From Alcaligenes sp. SORT26 (lineage in GTDB: Bacteria > Pseudomonadota > Gammaproteobacteria > Burkholderiales > Burkholderiaceae_B): a stretch of DNA of 64,000 nucleotides. Below the pieces are notes generated by a model that was not told the DNA's origin, made no database searches, and saw only the letters and a program-made list of their open reading frames with translations. The position numbers were made by a program, and so were the translations under genes. This document shows, piece by piece, positions 28,564-37,535 of the stretch. How positions within the stretch are numbered: the first letter of the stretch is position 1; each line of letters opens with the position of its first letter. The DNA lies in assembly GCF_017377875.1 (NCBI RefSeq), contig NZ_CP070975.1, positions 1,984,001 through 2,048,000 of the forward strand, read 5' to 3'.

Positions 28564-29199
28564 TTAGTCGCTGATCATGCGGGCGGCAAAGCCCATGAAC
28601 AGCAAGCCCACCGAGCCATTGCCCATACGGGACAGACGTTGATGACGCCGGAAAATCCCTGCCAGACGATCACCGCCAAAGATCAGCAAAGACAGATAGC
28701 AAATGCTGATCACCTCGACCACCAGGCCCAGGATCATGAACGCCCAGCCTGTATGGCCCGCCGAGGGATCGACGAACTGCACAAAAAAGGACAGGAAGAA
28801 CAAGATGGCCTTGGGGTTCAACAAGCTAAGGAACAAGGCTTTGCGAAAACGGGTTTCGTGACGCAAACGCGTATCTACGGACTGCACCGGGCCACCTTGC
28901 CTGAAGGCCGACTGTAACAGTCGCAGGCCCAAGTACAAAAGATAAGCCGCGCCCAGCCAGCGTATGCCCATATACAACATGGGCAGAGTCTTGAGCAGCG
29001 AGGCAGCGCCCAAAGCGGTCAGCGTCATCAAAATGCCGTCGCCCACCACCACGCCCAAAGCCGCTTTATAGCCCTCGCGCACACCATGTCCCGCGCCACT
29101 GGCCAGGACATACAAAGAATTGGGTCCGGGCAAAAGCACGATAAACACCGTGCCCACCACAAAGGCCCAGAAATTGATAATACCGATTTGTTCGAGCAC
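28564..29199 (-). CDS. LysE/RhtB-family amino acid exporter (LeuE-like)
   Basis: This 211-residue, six-helix exporter has the family start FLVGTVFIVLLPGPNS-like sequence (here VVGTVFIVLLPGPNSLYVLA) and the following GYKAALGVVVGDGILM. It resembles LeuE most. Such proteins export leucine, lysine or other amino acids by proton exchange. Its position beside ddh suggests export of lysine-pathway amino acids, but that is inference. Confidence 0.87.
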   Translation of the reverse strand: MLEQIGIINFWAFVVGTVFIVLLPGPNSLYVLASGAGHGVREGYKAALGVVVGDGILMTLTALGAASLLKTLPMLYMGIRWLGAAYLLYLGLRLLQSAFRQGGPVQSVDTRLRHETRFRKALFLSLLNPKAILFFLSFFVQFVDPSAGHTGWAFMILGLVVEVISICYLSLLIFGGDRLAGIFRRHQRLSRMGNGSVGLLFMGFAARMISD

Positions 29200-29241
29200 G
29201 TCGGCCTCGCTAAACGCAGCAGAATCTGCAATTTTAGCGCT

Positions 29242-29279
29242 AAAAAAATGCCCCTGGCACGGGTGGAATGCCAGGGGCG
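29242..29279 (-). terminator. Terminator of the acetyl-CoA hydrolase/transferase gene
   Basis: GCCCCTGGCA (29250-29259) pairs with TGCCAGGGGC (29269-29278). On the minus strand the stem is followed by seven T residues preceded by CA, a strong intrinsic terminator for the gene that ends at 29346. Confidence 0.85.
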
Positions 29280-29345
29280 ATCAGGTCAATTTGTAAGGTC
29301 TACGCTGCCGGACTGACTCAGCTACGCATTACCAGACCTGATGGA

Positions 29346-30869
29346 CTACGCAGTAGCGAGTTCCTGGGTCTGGAACTGCTCCTGTTTCATGGTGCCTTCT
29401 TGCTGAAAACGAACGTGCCAGGACAGGGCCTCTTCCAGAATGTGAGGCGTATGGCCGCCACGTTGGCTGGCGCGTTCAACATAGTCCAGCAAGGCAGGAC
29501 GGTAATCAGGGTGAGCACATTTTTCGATGATGACGCGGGCACGTTCACGTGGAGCCAGGCCGCGCAAATCAGCCAGACCCCACTCGGAAACCAGCACGGC
29601 CACATCGTGTTCGCAATGGTCTACGTGCGATGCCATGGGCACCACACTGGAGATGGCACCGTCTTTGGCCACGGACTTGCTGACAAAAATGGACAGGTGC
29701 GCATTACGGGCGAAGTCACCCGAACCGCCAATGCCATTCATCATGTGGGTGCCACAGACGTGCGTGGAGTTCACGTTGCCGTAGATATCAAATTCCAGCG
29801 CGGTGTTGATCGCAATAATGCCCAGACGACGCACCAGCTCAGGATGGTTACTGATTTCCTGCGGGCGCAGCACCAGCTTGTCGCGATAGCTATCCAGACC
29901 TTCCAGGAATTGCGCCATTTTGGGGGCAGACAAAGTCAAGGACGACGCCGAGGCAAAGCTCAACTGGCCGGAATCCAGCATGGCAATCGCGCTGTCCTGC
30001 AAGACTTCCGAGTACATCTTCAGGTCGGTAAACGGAGAATCCAGCAGGCCGTAAGTCACGGCGTTGGCAATCGTGCCGATACCTACCTGCAAAGGCAGCA
30101 AGGAGTGGCTCATGCGGCCAGCGTCTACTTCACCTTTCAGGAACTCGATGATGTGACCGGCAATTGCCTGGGTTTCTTCATCAGGAGGCAACACGCTGGA
30201 GGGGCTGTCCAAAGCGTCAGTCACCACGATAGCGACAATGCGGGAAGGATCAACCTGAATAGCGGTAGTGCCAATACGCTGGTCCACATCCGTCAATTCA
30301 ATAGGCTGGCGGTTGGGGCGGGCTTCAGGCACATAAATATCGTGCAAACCTTCCATTTCCACCGGCATGCTCAAGTTCAGCTCAACAATGATCTGTTTGG
30401 CTTGCTGCGCAAAACTGGCCGAGTTGCCTACCGAAGTCGTAGGCACAATCGCACCCGTTTCAGTAATGGCAACGGCTTCAATAACAGCAATGTCGATGGC
30501 AGGCAGGTTGCCCGAGCGCATGTGCTCCACAGTCAGGGACAAGTGCTGATCGGTGAACAGAACCTTGCCTTCATTGATATGACGGCGCAGTACCGAGTCC
30601 ACTTGAAACGGCGAGCGGCGGGCCAGAACACCGGCCTCGGCCATCATGCCGTCGCTATCATTACCCAGCGAGGCGCCGGTAACCACATTCAGTTTTAATT
30701 GCTCGGTCTGGGCGCGCTCGGCCAAGGCACGAGGCATGACCTTACAGTCCCCAGCGCGGGTAAAACCGCTCATCCCGACATTCATCCCGTCTTTGAAGAA
30801 GGCGACTGCCTCCTGAGCGGTCATGACTTTGCCTTCCAATTCGGGGGAACGAATGCGATCCTTGAACAT
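29346..30869 (-). CDS. Acetyl-CoA hydrolase/CoA-transferase (succinyl-CoA:acetate type)
   Basis: A 507-residue class I CoA-transferase of the Cat1/AarC group, which moves CoA between acetate, succinate or propionate. The segment ETGAIVPTTSVGNS contains the catalytic glutamate pattern, and NGIGGSGDFARNAHLS is the conserved glycine loop. I start at the ATG at 30869, which has AGGAG six to seven bases upstream; an ATG 24 bases further out lacks one. A LysR gene is divergent 263 bases away and may regulate it. Confidence 0.88.
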   Translation of the reverse strand: MFKDRIRSPELEGKVMTAQEAVAFFKDGMNVGMSGFTRAGDCKVMPRALAERAQTEQLKLNVVTGASLGNDSDGMMAEAGVLARRSPFQVDSVLRRHINEGKVLFTDQHLSLTVEHMRSGNLPAIDIAVIEAVAITETGAIVPTTSVGNSASFAQQAKQIIVELNLSMPVEMEGLHDIYVPEARPNRQPIELTDVDQRIGTTAIQVDPSRIVAIVVTDALDSPSSVLPPDEETQAIAGHIIEFLKGEVDAGRMSHSLLPLQVGIGTIANAVTYGLLDSPFTDLKMYSEVLQDSAIAMLDSGQLSFASASSLTLSAPKMAQFLEGLDSYRDKLVLRPQEISNHPELVRRLGIIAINTALEFDIYGNVNSTHVCGTHMMNGIGGSGDFARNAHLSIFVSKSVAKDGAISSVVPMASHVDHCEHDVAVLVSEWGLADLRGLAPRERARVIIEKCAHPDYRPALLDYVERASQRGGHTPHILEEALSWHVRFQQEGTMKQEQFQTQELATA

Positions 30870-31092
30870 CGTGTGCTCCTGTCTCTGTGTCATTGATCTA
30901 CCTGTTCATGCTTTCGGAAGGAGCCGCGGGCCGAAAGCGCCAGGCGGGATCTTCACGCAACAGAACGACAACTCGCTTTAAAAGGCCGGGCTGCAAGAGC
31001 CGCGTTTCAAAGCCGAAATCGCCCTGACAACAGGCGTTTATGTTTTTTGAACAAAGCCAGCATAGCATCGCCATAATGAATAAAATAACTCC

Positions 31093-31104
31093 TACGAAGT
31101 CGTA
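31093..31104. promoter_or_regulatory. Palindrome before LysR gene
   Basis: TACGAAGTCGTA has 5-bp complementary arms around AG and lies 29 bases before the LysR start, in the divergent intergenic region. It could be part of an autoregulatory site. The arms are short, so chance is possible. Confidence 0.25.
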
Positions 31105-31132
31105 AAAGTCATAGATAAAAGGCCAGCCAAAC

Positions 31133-32041
31133 ATGGACATCCGATCCTTGCGATACTTCATTGAAACCGTTAAACATCAAAGCTTTACGCAAGCTGCGCA
31201 AAGTCTGAATGTGACGCAATCGACCATCAGCAAGATGGTCAAACAACTGGAAGATGAATTGGGCGAGCCCTTGCTGATTCGCGATCATCGCCAGTTGCAA
31301 CTGACCGATTGCGGCAAAGTGGTGCTAGAGCGCGGGCAGGAAGTTTTGCAGAGCATGCAAGGGCTGTTGCGAGAAGTTCACGAAGTCCAGGCCCTGCAAC
31401 GAGGCCGCCTGGATCTGGGCATCCCGCCCATGATTAATGTGCTGTTCACAGAAGTGCTCAAGACCTTCAAGAACCGGCATCCGCAGATCGAGCTGATTCT
31501 GCACGAAGAAACCGGCATGGGGATTGAGCGCCTGGTTGCTGCAGGCACCGTTGAAATGGGGCTGAGCATTCTGCCGCTAGGGCCGGAATTGAATGTATCG
31601 GCGACTCCTGTAGCCAAACATGCAGTTTGGGCGATTGGACACAAGGACACGCTGGTCGGCACGCAGAAGAAAATCAAGCTGCGGGAACTGGAAAAGCATC
31701 CGCTGATCTTTCTAGGCGAAGACTACGCCCTGACCCGAATGCTGCGACGCGCCTTCGCCCACGCAGGCTTACGGGCGACTGTTGCTGCACAAAGCAACCA
31801 GTGGGATTGGGTTGCTTCCATGGCACAAGCGGGAATGGGCGTTGCCCTGCTGCCCCAGCCGTTTCTGTCTCGACTGGAACCCGGGGATTGGGTTGCCAAA
31901 GAAGTCGTGGACCCGGCATTGAATTGGGAAGTCGCACTCCTGTGGAATGGACGGTATCTGTCGCAGGCGGCCAGAGCATGGCTGCAGGTATGTGCGGATG
32001 TACTGGGAGGAAACTGGCCGGAGCTTGAAGGGGATCTGTAG
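31133..32041 (+). CDS. LysR-family transcriptional regulator
   Basis: At 302 residues it has the LysR winged helix at the N-terminus (MDIRSLRYFIETVKHQSFTQ with TQSTISKMVKQLEDELG following) and a periplasmic-binding-like effector domain (about 90-295). It is divergent from the CoA-transferase gene, the classic LysR arrangement, so it probably controls that gene in response to an acyl or carboxylate metabolite. Confidence 0.92.
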   Translation: MDIRSLRYFIETVKHQSFTQAAQSLNVTQSTISKMVKQLEDELGEPLLIRDHRQLQLTDCGKVVLERGQEVLQSMQGLLREVHEVQALQRGRLDLGIPPMINVLFTEVLKTFKNRHPQIELILHEETGMGIERLVAAGTVEMGLSILPLGPELNVSATPVAKHAVWAIGHKDTLVGTQKKIKLRELEKHPLIFLGEDYALTRMLRRAFAHAGLRATVAAQSNQWDWVASMAQAGMGVALLPQPFLSRLEPGDWVAKEVVDPALNWEVALLWNGRYLSQAARAWLQVCADVLGGNWPELEGDL

Positions 32042-32081
32042 CAGGGGGCTTGTGGATTAATGCATAGGCAATCTCTATAAA

Positions 32082-32195
32082 GCACCACTGCTGCGGCCTG
32101 CGGGGGCGCCGGGCTTGACCACTTGCCGACGCTGCGCGTCGGTGCCCTGGTCAGAAAGGCAGGACGGGCGCATTCTGAACTCGCACGGCATCTCA
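32082..32195 (-). repeat. Partial, diverged third copy of the palindromic element
   Basis: From 32111, GGGCTTGAC-ACTTGCCG...TGCGC...CGGTGCCCT aligns with one half of the element at 45.65 kb, in the same orientation as that copy and opposite to the full copy next door. Matching blocks continue to about 32190 (CGGGCGC, TGAACTC). A 33-base left arm, starting GCACCACT and ending GGGC like the others, has its own middle sequence. Its partner arm is missing. The small internal hairpin has compensated changes: CCGACGC/GCGTCGG against CCGGTGC/GCACCGG in the full copies. Confidence 0.6.
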
Positions 32196-32203
32196 TGTAT
32201 CAA

Positions 32204-32437
32204 GCCGCTCAAGCCGTCTGCCCCGGCCTCGGGGCGATTCAGACTGCTTGCCGCGGGCTGTTCTGGAATCCGGGATGCAAGCCCTGTGCTGTTCGAGCGG
32301 GGCGCTTGTACTTGGTCCGGGGGACCAAGTACCCCGTGAGTTCACAGGGCGCCCGGATTCCAGAACAGACAAGGGTACCGGTGCGCAGCACCGGCAAGTA
32401 GTCAAGCCCCGAGGCCGGGGCAGACGGCTTGAGCGGC
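32204..32437 (+). repeat. Long palindromic intergenic element, copy A
   Basis: A 234-base element that can fold almost end to end. Perfect 32-base arms lie at 32204-32235 and 32406-32437. Inside them are 242-253 with 392-403 (one wobble), CTGTTCTGGAATCCGGG (32258-32274) with its complement at 32352-32368, GCCCTGTG (281-288) with 343-350, CGGGG with CCCCG, and GTACTTGGTCC (308-318) with 322-332 around a GGG loop. The 170-base core differs at only about nine positions from copy B at 45.6 kb. It encodes no credible protein. Confidence 0.9.
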
Positions 32438-32527
32438 GTCTTTCCTGAGACGACTTTTCTCAAAGAGCGCGATCAATGCTGAAGCACTCCTGATACACAA
32501 CAACTGCTTCTCGCCCCACCCACAGAC

Positions 32528-32558
32528 AAAAAAAGAGCCACCCCAAACAGGGTGGCCC
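32528..32558 (-). terminator. Terminator of ahpF
   Basis: On the minus strand GCCACCC/GGGTGGC form the stem, followed by CTC and seven T residues. It lies 34 bases after the ahpF stop. Confidence 0.82.
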
Positions 32559-32591
32559 TCTTGAACAGCTAGTTCCAACAATCAGAAAGAC

Positions 32592-34184
32592 TTAAGCAGT
32601 CACTTTCTCTGCAGCCGGCTCTTCAACTTCAGCCGAACTACGGATCAGGTAATCAAAAGCGCTCAAAGCAGCCTTGGCACCCTCACCCGCAGCAATCACG
32701 ATCTGCTTGAAAGGCACAGTCGTCACGTCACCAGCAGCAAACACACCTGCCAGCGAAGTAGCACCACGAGCATCAACCTCGATCTCGCCATGGCGCGACA
32801 AACCGACATCGCTACCCTTCAGCCATTCCGTGTTGGGCACCAGACCAATCTGGACAAACACGCCATCCAGCTTCAGGCTCTTGGCTTCCTGAGTCTGACG
32901 ATCCAGGTAATTCAAACCCACCACCTTGGTGCCATCACCCAGAACCTCAGTCGTCTGAGCCTGCATGATGATCGACACATTAGGCAGACTGCGCAGCTTG
33001 GACTGCAACACCTGGTCAGCACGCAAAGCATCACCAAATTCGATCAAGGTAACGTGCTTGACCAAACCAGCCAGGTCAATCGCTGCTTCCACGCCGGAGT
33101 TACCGCCACCGACCACAGCCACATCCTTGCCCTTGAACAGAGGACCATCACAGTGCGGGCAATACGCCACGCCACGATTACGGTAATCCTGCTCACCAGG
33201 AACATTCAGCTCGCGCCAGCGGGCACCCGTTGCCAGAATGACGGACTTGGCTTTCAACTGAGCGCCACCATCCACATCCACGATGACCTGCTTGCCTTCA
33301 CGGCGAATACCCTTGGCACGATGCAGATTCATGATGTCCACATCGTAGGTTTTAACGTGCTGCTCCAGCGCCGTTGCAAACGCAGGGCCATTGGTCTCAA
33401 CCACCGAGATGTAGTTCTCGATCGACATGGTGTCCAGAACCTGCCCACCAAAACGCTCGGCCAGAACACCGGTACGAATACCCTTGCGAGCAGCGTACAC
33501 AGCAGCGGCTGCACCAGCAGGACCACCACCGACGATCAGCACATCAAACTCGTCCTTGGCATTCAAGGCTTCAGCACGAGCCGAGTTATCGCCTGTGTCC
33601 AGCTTGGCCAGCAACTCTTCAGCACTGGCACGGCCTTGATGGAACATTTCACCATTCAAGAACACAGCCGGAACCGACATGATGTTGCGCTGCTGAACCT
33701 CGTCCTGGAACAGGGCACCGTCAATCGCCACGTGCTTGATACGTGGGTTGATCACGGACATGGCGTTCAGAGCCTGCACCACGTCAGGACAGTTCTGGCA
33801 CGACAGCGAGAAATACGTTTCAAAAACAAAGTCGCCGGGCAGATTACGGATCTGCTCAATCACAGCGGCATCCAGCTTGATTTCATGGCCGCCCACTTGC
33901 AGCAAAGCCAGAATCAAAGAAGTAAATTCGTGTCCCATCGGGATACCCGCAAAGCTCACGCTAATGTCGGTACCGGGACGGTTAATTTGGAAGGAAGGCT
34001 TGCGCTCTTGCGCATCCACATCTTCGCGATAGCTGGTCTTGTCGGACAAGCCATCAATTTCTTGCAACAGCTCGCGCAGCTCGACGGACTTGGCGCCAGT
34101 ATCCAGCGTTGCAACGATCTCGATCGGTTGCGTGATCTTCTCGAGGTAAGCCTTCAATTGAGTTTTGATGTTTGCATCTAACAT
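32592..34184 (-). CDS. ahpF: Alkyl hydroperoxide reductase subunit F
   Basis: A 530-residue flavoprotein that passes electrons from NADH to the peroxidase AhpC. The N-terminal double-thioredoxin domain carries C129-Q-N-C132, the same position as in the E. coli enzyme. The FAD and NAD domains follow, with the redox pair in YCPHCDG near residue 345. Length is typical. It lies 116 bases downstream of ahpC, separated by two hairpins, so it is probably expressed at a lower level from the same transcript. Confidence 0.96.
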   Translation of the reverse strand: MLDANIKTQLKAYLEKITQPIEIVATLDTGAKSVELRELLQEIDGLSDKTSYREDVDAQERKPSFQINRPGTDISVSFAGIPMGHEFTSLILALLQVGGHEIKLDAAVIEQIRNLPGDFVFETYFSLSCQNCPDVVQALNAMSVINPRIKHVAIDGALFQDEVQQRNIMSVPAVFLNGEMFHQGRASAEELLAKLDTGDNSARAEALNAKDEFDVLIVGGGPAGAAAAVYAARKGIRTGVLAERFGGQVLDTMSIENYISVVETNGPAFATALEQHVKTYDVDIMNLHRAKGIRREGKQVIVDVDGGAQLKAKSVILATGARWRELNVPGEQDYRNRGVAYCPHCDGPLFKGKDVAVVGGGNSGVEAAIDLAGLVKHVTLIEFGDALRADQVLQSKLRSLPNVSIIMQAQTTEVLGDGTKVVGLNYLDRQTQEAKSLKLDGVFVQIGLVPNTEWLKGSDVGLSRHGEIEVDARGATSLAGVFAAGDVTTVPFKQIVIAAGEGAKAALSAFDYLIRSSAEVEEPAAEKVTA

Positions 34185-34224
34185 GTGAAACGCCCTTTAT
34201 CCTGTACTGAACGAAACAACTTGA

Positions 34225-34275
34225 GGTGCCTGAACCGGTCAGGCACCGGGGTGGCGGCGCAGCGCGCCGACCACC
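34225..34275 (-). other. Two hairpins between ahpC and ahpF
   Basis: GGTGCCTGA (34225-34233) pairs with TCAGGCACC (34239-34247). Next to it GGTGGCGGCGC (34250-34260) pairs with GCGCCG-A-CCACC (34264-34275, one bulge). Neither has a T-run on the minus strand, so they are not standard terminators. They may stabilise the ahpC message or reduce read-through into ahpF. Confidence 0.5.
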
Positions 34276-34300
34276 GCTTAAGACCCGTGTTTAAAAGGTC

Positions 34301-34864
34301 TTAGATCTTGCCAACCAGATCCAGGGAAGGAGTCAGCGTCTTGGCGCCTTCTTCCCATTTAGCTGGGCAAACTTCGCCGGGGTGAGCAGCGATGTACTGA
34401 GCAGCTTTAACTTTGCGCAGCAGTTCGGAAGCCACACGGCCGATGCCGTTGTCGTGGATTTCCAGAACCTTGATTTCGCCTTCTGGGTTCACCACGAACG
34501 TACCGCGCAGAGCGATACCTTCTTCTTCAATCAGCACTTCAAAGTTGCGCGAAAGCTGATGAGTTGGGTCAGCCAGCATTGGGTAGTTAACTTTGCCAAT
34601 GGCGTCCGACGTGTCGTGCCATGCTTTGTGAGCAAAGTGAGTGTCGGTGGACACGGAGTAAATTTCCACGCCCAGTTTCTGGAACTCGGCGTAGTTCTCG
34701 GCCAGGTCTTCCAATTCGGTTGGGCAGACAAACGTAAAGTCGGCTGGGTAGAAAACGAAAACAGACCACTTACCCGCAACGGTTTCGTTGCTGACTTCGA
34801 TAAATTTGCCGTTGTGAAAAGCTTGTGCTTTAAAAGGTTTGATGACGGTGTTGATCAAAGACAT
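34301..34864 (-). CDS. ahpC: Alkyl hydroperoxide reductase subunit C (peroxiredoxin)
   Basis: A 187-residue typical 2-Cys peroxiredoxin that reduces hydrogen peroxide and organic peroxides. The peroxidatic cysteine is C47 in DFTFVCPTE and the resolving cysteine C166 in [10 protein letters not shown]. It is the first gene of the ahpCF pair. The message start region has a good -10 box and A+T-rich upstream DNA. Confidence 0.97.
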   Translation of the reverse strand: MSLINTVIKPFKAQAFHNGKFIEVSNETVAGKWSVFVFYPADFTFVCPTELEDLAENYAEFQKLGVEIYSVSTDTHFAHKAWHDTSDAIGKVNYPMLADPTHQLSRNFEVLIEEEGIALRGTFVVNPEGEIKVLEIHDNGIGRVASELLRKVKAAQYIAAHPGEVCPAKWEEGAKTLTPSLDLVGKI

Positions 34865-34903
34865 ACATGCTCCGGTGAGTGATTAATCATTGATAGTGAG
34901 TTC

Positions 34904-34932
34904 ATTATAGGAACCCCCTCTCAATTAGTAAA
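34904..34932 (-). promoter_or_regulatory. Probable ahpC promoter
   Basis: On the minus strand TATAAT occupies 34909-34904, 40 bases before the ahpC ATG. Seventeen bases upstream is TTTACT, a four-of-six match to the -35 consensus. Further upstream lies GCAAT-N7-ATTGC. I could not confirm an OxyR motif. Confidence 0.5.
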
Positions 34933-35055
34933 ATTGATTAATGCAATAATGTTCATTGCTATTAGCTATCGCGCTTCGCATAAAAGCTTCTTTCTATGCG
35001 TCGCACAGACTTATGCTAACAGAGCTAGATGACAGCGCAACTATCAGCGTTCAAG

Positions 35056-36492
35056 CTATAAGGCTACTTCGCTGGATACGGTAGGCAAGGACTGCTTGGC
35101 ACTGTCCAAACAGCGCGCAAAATCACGCCAAAACTGCGCATCCTCGCCTAAAGAAACATTGATGCGCATATATGTAGATGGTTGCTGTTGCGGGGAAAAC
35201 AAGGCCCCAGGCACCAATAAATGCCCTGGCCGGCCCAACGCGCGCACCAGACTTTCCGTATCCACGCCGGTATCGACCCACACAAACATGCCCGCCTGAG
35301 GCGGTGCATCCGGAGCCAAGCCTAGCTGAGCCAACTGCTCCAATGTTCTATGCCTATCGCTATCCGCATGGCGGCGCAGGCGCTCCAGATGTTTACGATA
35401 GGGGCCGTCTACCAGCACCCGGTGAATAACCCGCTCGCCCAGCTCCGGCGAAGTCAGCCCAGCCAGCATTTTCAAATTCACCAGAGCCTGCAAAAGTTCA
35501 GGGGCAGCCGCCATATAGGCCACCCGCAAACCGGCTGCCATCACTTTGGAATAACCACCCACCAAAGTGACCCGATTCAACTGATCCAATTGAGCCAGAC
35601 GACAAGCCGGATGAGCATGCAGCTCGCTATAGGTGTCGTCCTCAATAATGTGGAAATCCCAGGTCTGAGCCAAGGTCAGAATGCTATGCGCCACAGCCGG
35701 ACTCAAGCTAAAGCCGGTTGGGTTATGCACAACGGTATTTAAAATGACCAGACGAGGACGGTGTTCACGCGCCAACTGTTCCAATACCGCCAGGTCCGGG
35801 CCATCTGCTCGACGCGGGAGGCTCAATACTCGTACGTCCACAACAGCCAGACGTGCGAACAGCAAATACCAGGCCGGATCTTCTACGACGACGGCATCGC
35901 CCGGACGCAACCAATGGCGCAGGATCAAATCCAGGGCCTGCGTCACACCACTGCACAATAAAAGCTGGGTATCAGGATCTGCCTGTATACCGCCATCCTC
36001 CAACTGCCCGGCAATATGCTGACGCAAAGGACGATAGCCATGTGAATGCCCATAGCCCAGCAAGTTGGACCCCGCACTGCGACTGACCTGCCGCAAGGCG
36101 GCCAGAATCATGTCGTTGTCCAGCCACTGACGGGGAATGCCTGCACTGTCACTATGCCCCATGAAACTATTCAGCATCCAGTTCACATCAATCTTGCGTG
36201 GCTCGTTCTTTTCCACATGCAAGGACTCGGAGCGTAAACGCCGGGGGCTGCGCACCCGCACAAAAAAACCCGAGCCAGGACGGGATTCCACCAGTCCCAA
36301 AGCCATCAGCTTGTCGTAGGCCGCGACCACCGTATGGGTGCTGACACCGGCAGATTGCGCCAGCTTGCGTACTGAAGGCAAACGGCTGCCACCCCGGTAA
36401 CGCAAATGCAGAGCTTGCTGCACCCAGGCAACCAACTGGTCGCTAAGCGTATTGTCCGAGCCCCGCACCGGCTGCCAATCCATCCATTCCAT
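35056..36492 (-). CDS. MocR-type regulator (GntR helix-turn-helix fused to aminotransferase)
   Basis: A 478-residue fusion: a GntR winged helix at about 15-85 (SVRKLAQSAGVSTHTVVAAYDKL) and a class I aminotransferase-like domain (about 120-470), where GGYSKVMAAGLRVAY contains the PLP-binding lysine. MocR regulators use PLP, or PLP adducts of amines, as effector and usually control a neighbouring gene. The divergent DMT transporter, 152 bases away, is the obvious target. Confidence 0.9.
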   Translation of the reverse strand: MEWMDWQPVRGSDNTLSDQLVAWVQQALHLRYRGGSRLPSVRKLAQSAGVSTHTVVAAYDKLMALGLVESRPGSGFFVRVRSPRRLRSESLHVEKNEPRKIDVNWMLNSFMGHSDSAGIPRQWLDNDMILAALRQVSRSAGSNLLGYGHSHGYRPLRQHIAGQLEDGGIQADPDTQLLLCSGVTQALDLILRHWLRPGDAVVVEDPAWYLLFARLAVVDVRVLSLPRRADGPDLAVLEQLAREHRPRLVILNTVVHNPTGFSLSPAVAHSILTLAQTWDFHIIEDDTYSELHAHPACRLAQLDQLNRVTLVGGYSKVMAAGLRVAYMAAAPELLQALVNLKMLAGLTSPELGERVIHRVLVDGPYRKHLERLRRHADSDRHRTLEQLAQLGLAPDAPPQAGMFVWVDTGVDTESLVRALGRPGHLLVPGALFSPQQQPSTYMRINVSLGEDAQFWRDFARCLDSAKQSLPTVSSEVAL

Positions 36493-36565
36493 GATGCTGA
36501 CCTTTTACGTAGAAAACCGACTGTAGCGGAAGTTTGACCAGTACAGCCTGACCCACTGATTGATT

Positions 36566-36587
36566 AACTGTATTGCAACTGTATCGC
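36566..36587. promoter_or_regulatory. Tandem 11-base repeat, candidate MocR operator
   Basis: AACTGTATTGC (36566-36576) is followed directly by AACTGTATCGC (36577-36587), one mismatch, period 11 bases, about one helical turn. It sits midway between the divergent MocR and DMT transporter genes. Direct repeats are the usual operator form for MocR/PdxR proteins. Confidence 0.5.
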
Positions 36588-36644
36588 TTATTTATTTTAA
36601 GCTCAAAGGTGTCAACAACCTATTTTTCATCCGTGGTGATTTTC

Positions 36645-37535
36645 ATGAGCCGCAGCACCAGCCTTCCCATTCCCTCTTCTGCTCCTGCCTTGCTGACCTA
36701 TCTCTACGCCTTTATCGGCGTCATGGTCTTTGCCTTCACCCTGCCCATGACACGGCTGGCGGTGCAAAGCTTTGATCCCTGGCTGATCGGAATGGCGCGA
36801 GCAAGCATCGCAGGTGTCTTTGCGGCCATCATTTTGCTGGCTACACGCAGCCGTCGCCCTACCGCGTCGGAGTGGCGGGGAATCGCTCTGTCCTGTACCG
36901 GTGTGATCGTGGGCTGGCCCGTGTTCTCTTCCATTGCCATGCAAACCGTGCCGTCCTCGCACGGGGCAGTGTTAAGTGGCCTGATTCCCTTGGCGACGGC
37001 CATTGTGGCCTCGGCACGCAGCGGCGAACCCTTGAGCCGCCGCTTCTGGATGTTGAGCCTGCTGGGTGCTGTACTGGTCCTGCTCTATGCTTTCTATATT
37101 GGTGAAGGCGCCCTGCAAACCGGGGATATCTGGCTGGCCCTGGCTGTCTTCATGTCTGGCGTAGGCTATGCCGAAGGGGGCCGTGTCGCTCGTACCCTGG
37201 GCGGCTGGCGTACCATCTGCTGGTGTCTGGCAGCCAGCCTGCCGCTGACCATTCCCGCCACCTTGTGGCTGGCCTTCCCCATCAGCGAAATGCCCTCCTC
37301 CCAATCCATCATGGCCTTGCTCTACCTGGCCCTGTTTTCATCCTTGCTGGGCTTCTTTCCCTGGTACAAAGCGATGGCGATGGGCGGGGTGGCCCGTATT
37401 GGTCAGGTACAACTGGCCCAACCTTTCCTGACGGTACTGATTTCGGCGGTGTGGTTAAGCGAGCAAGTCGACCTGCTGACCTGGCTGTCCTGCATCGTCA
37501 TCATCGCCATTATTGCCGCCAGCCGACGCGCCTGA
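36645..37535 (+). CDS. DMT-family transporter (EamA domains)
   Basis: This 296-residue protein has ten hydrophobic helices in two EamA repeats (about 18-150 and 160-292), the plan of drug/metabolite exporters of the inner membrane. I prefer the ATG at 36645, since the longer form starting at 36573 adds a stretch across the operator region. It is divergent from a MocR regulator, which suggests export of an amine or amino-acid-like compound. The substrate is unknown. Confidence 0.83.
   Translation: MSRSTSLPIPSSAPALLTYLYAFIGVMVFAFTLPMTRLAVQSFDPWLIGMARASIAGVFAAIILLATRSRRPTASEWRGIALSCTGVIVGWPVFSSIAMQTVPSSHGAVLSGLIPLATAIVASARSGEPLSRRFWMLSLLGAVLVLLYAFYIGEGALQTGDIWLALAVFMSGVGYAEGGRVARTLGGWRTICWCLAASLPLTIPATLWLAFPISEMPSSQSIMALLYLALFSSLLGFFPWYKAMAMGGVARIGQVQLAQPFLTVLISAVWLSEQVDLLTWLSCIVIIAIIAASRRA

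Larger units (their letters stand above)
32042..32591. other. Gene-free region between LysR gene and ahpF
   Basis: This 550-base stretch holds no credible gene. It contains the partial element (32082-32195), the full palindromic element A (32204-32437) and the ahpF terminator (32528-32558). Open frames inside the repeat are by-products of its G+C-rich palindromes. Confidence 0.75.

Noticed and set aside
32204-32437. Integron attC site or ordinary intrinsic terminator
   Set aside because: It is far longer than a terminator and lacks a T-run. attC sites conserve the outer ends of a shorter hairpin and sit in cassette arrays; here the internal core is conserved, and no cassette or integrase is near.
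34904-35000. OxyR binding site upstream of ahpC
   Set aside because: ATAG/CTAT-like pieces occur, but I could not fit the full spaced OxyR pattern, so I list only the promoter.
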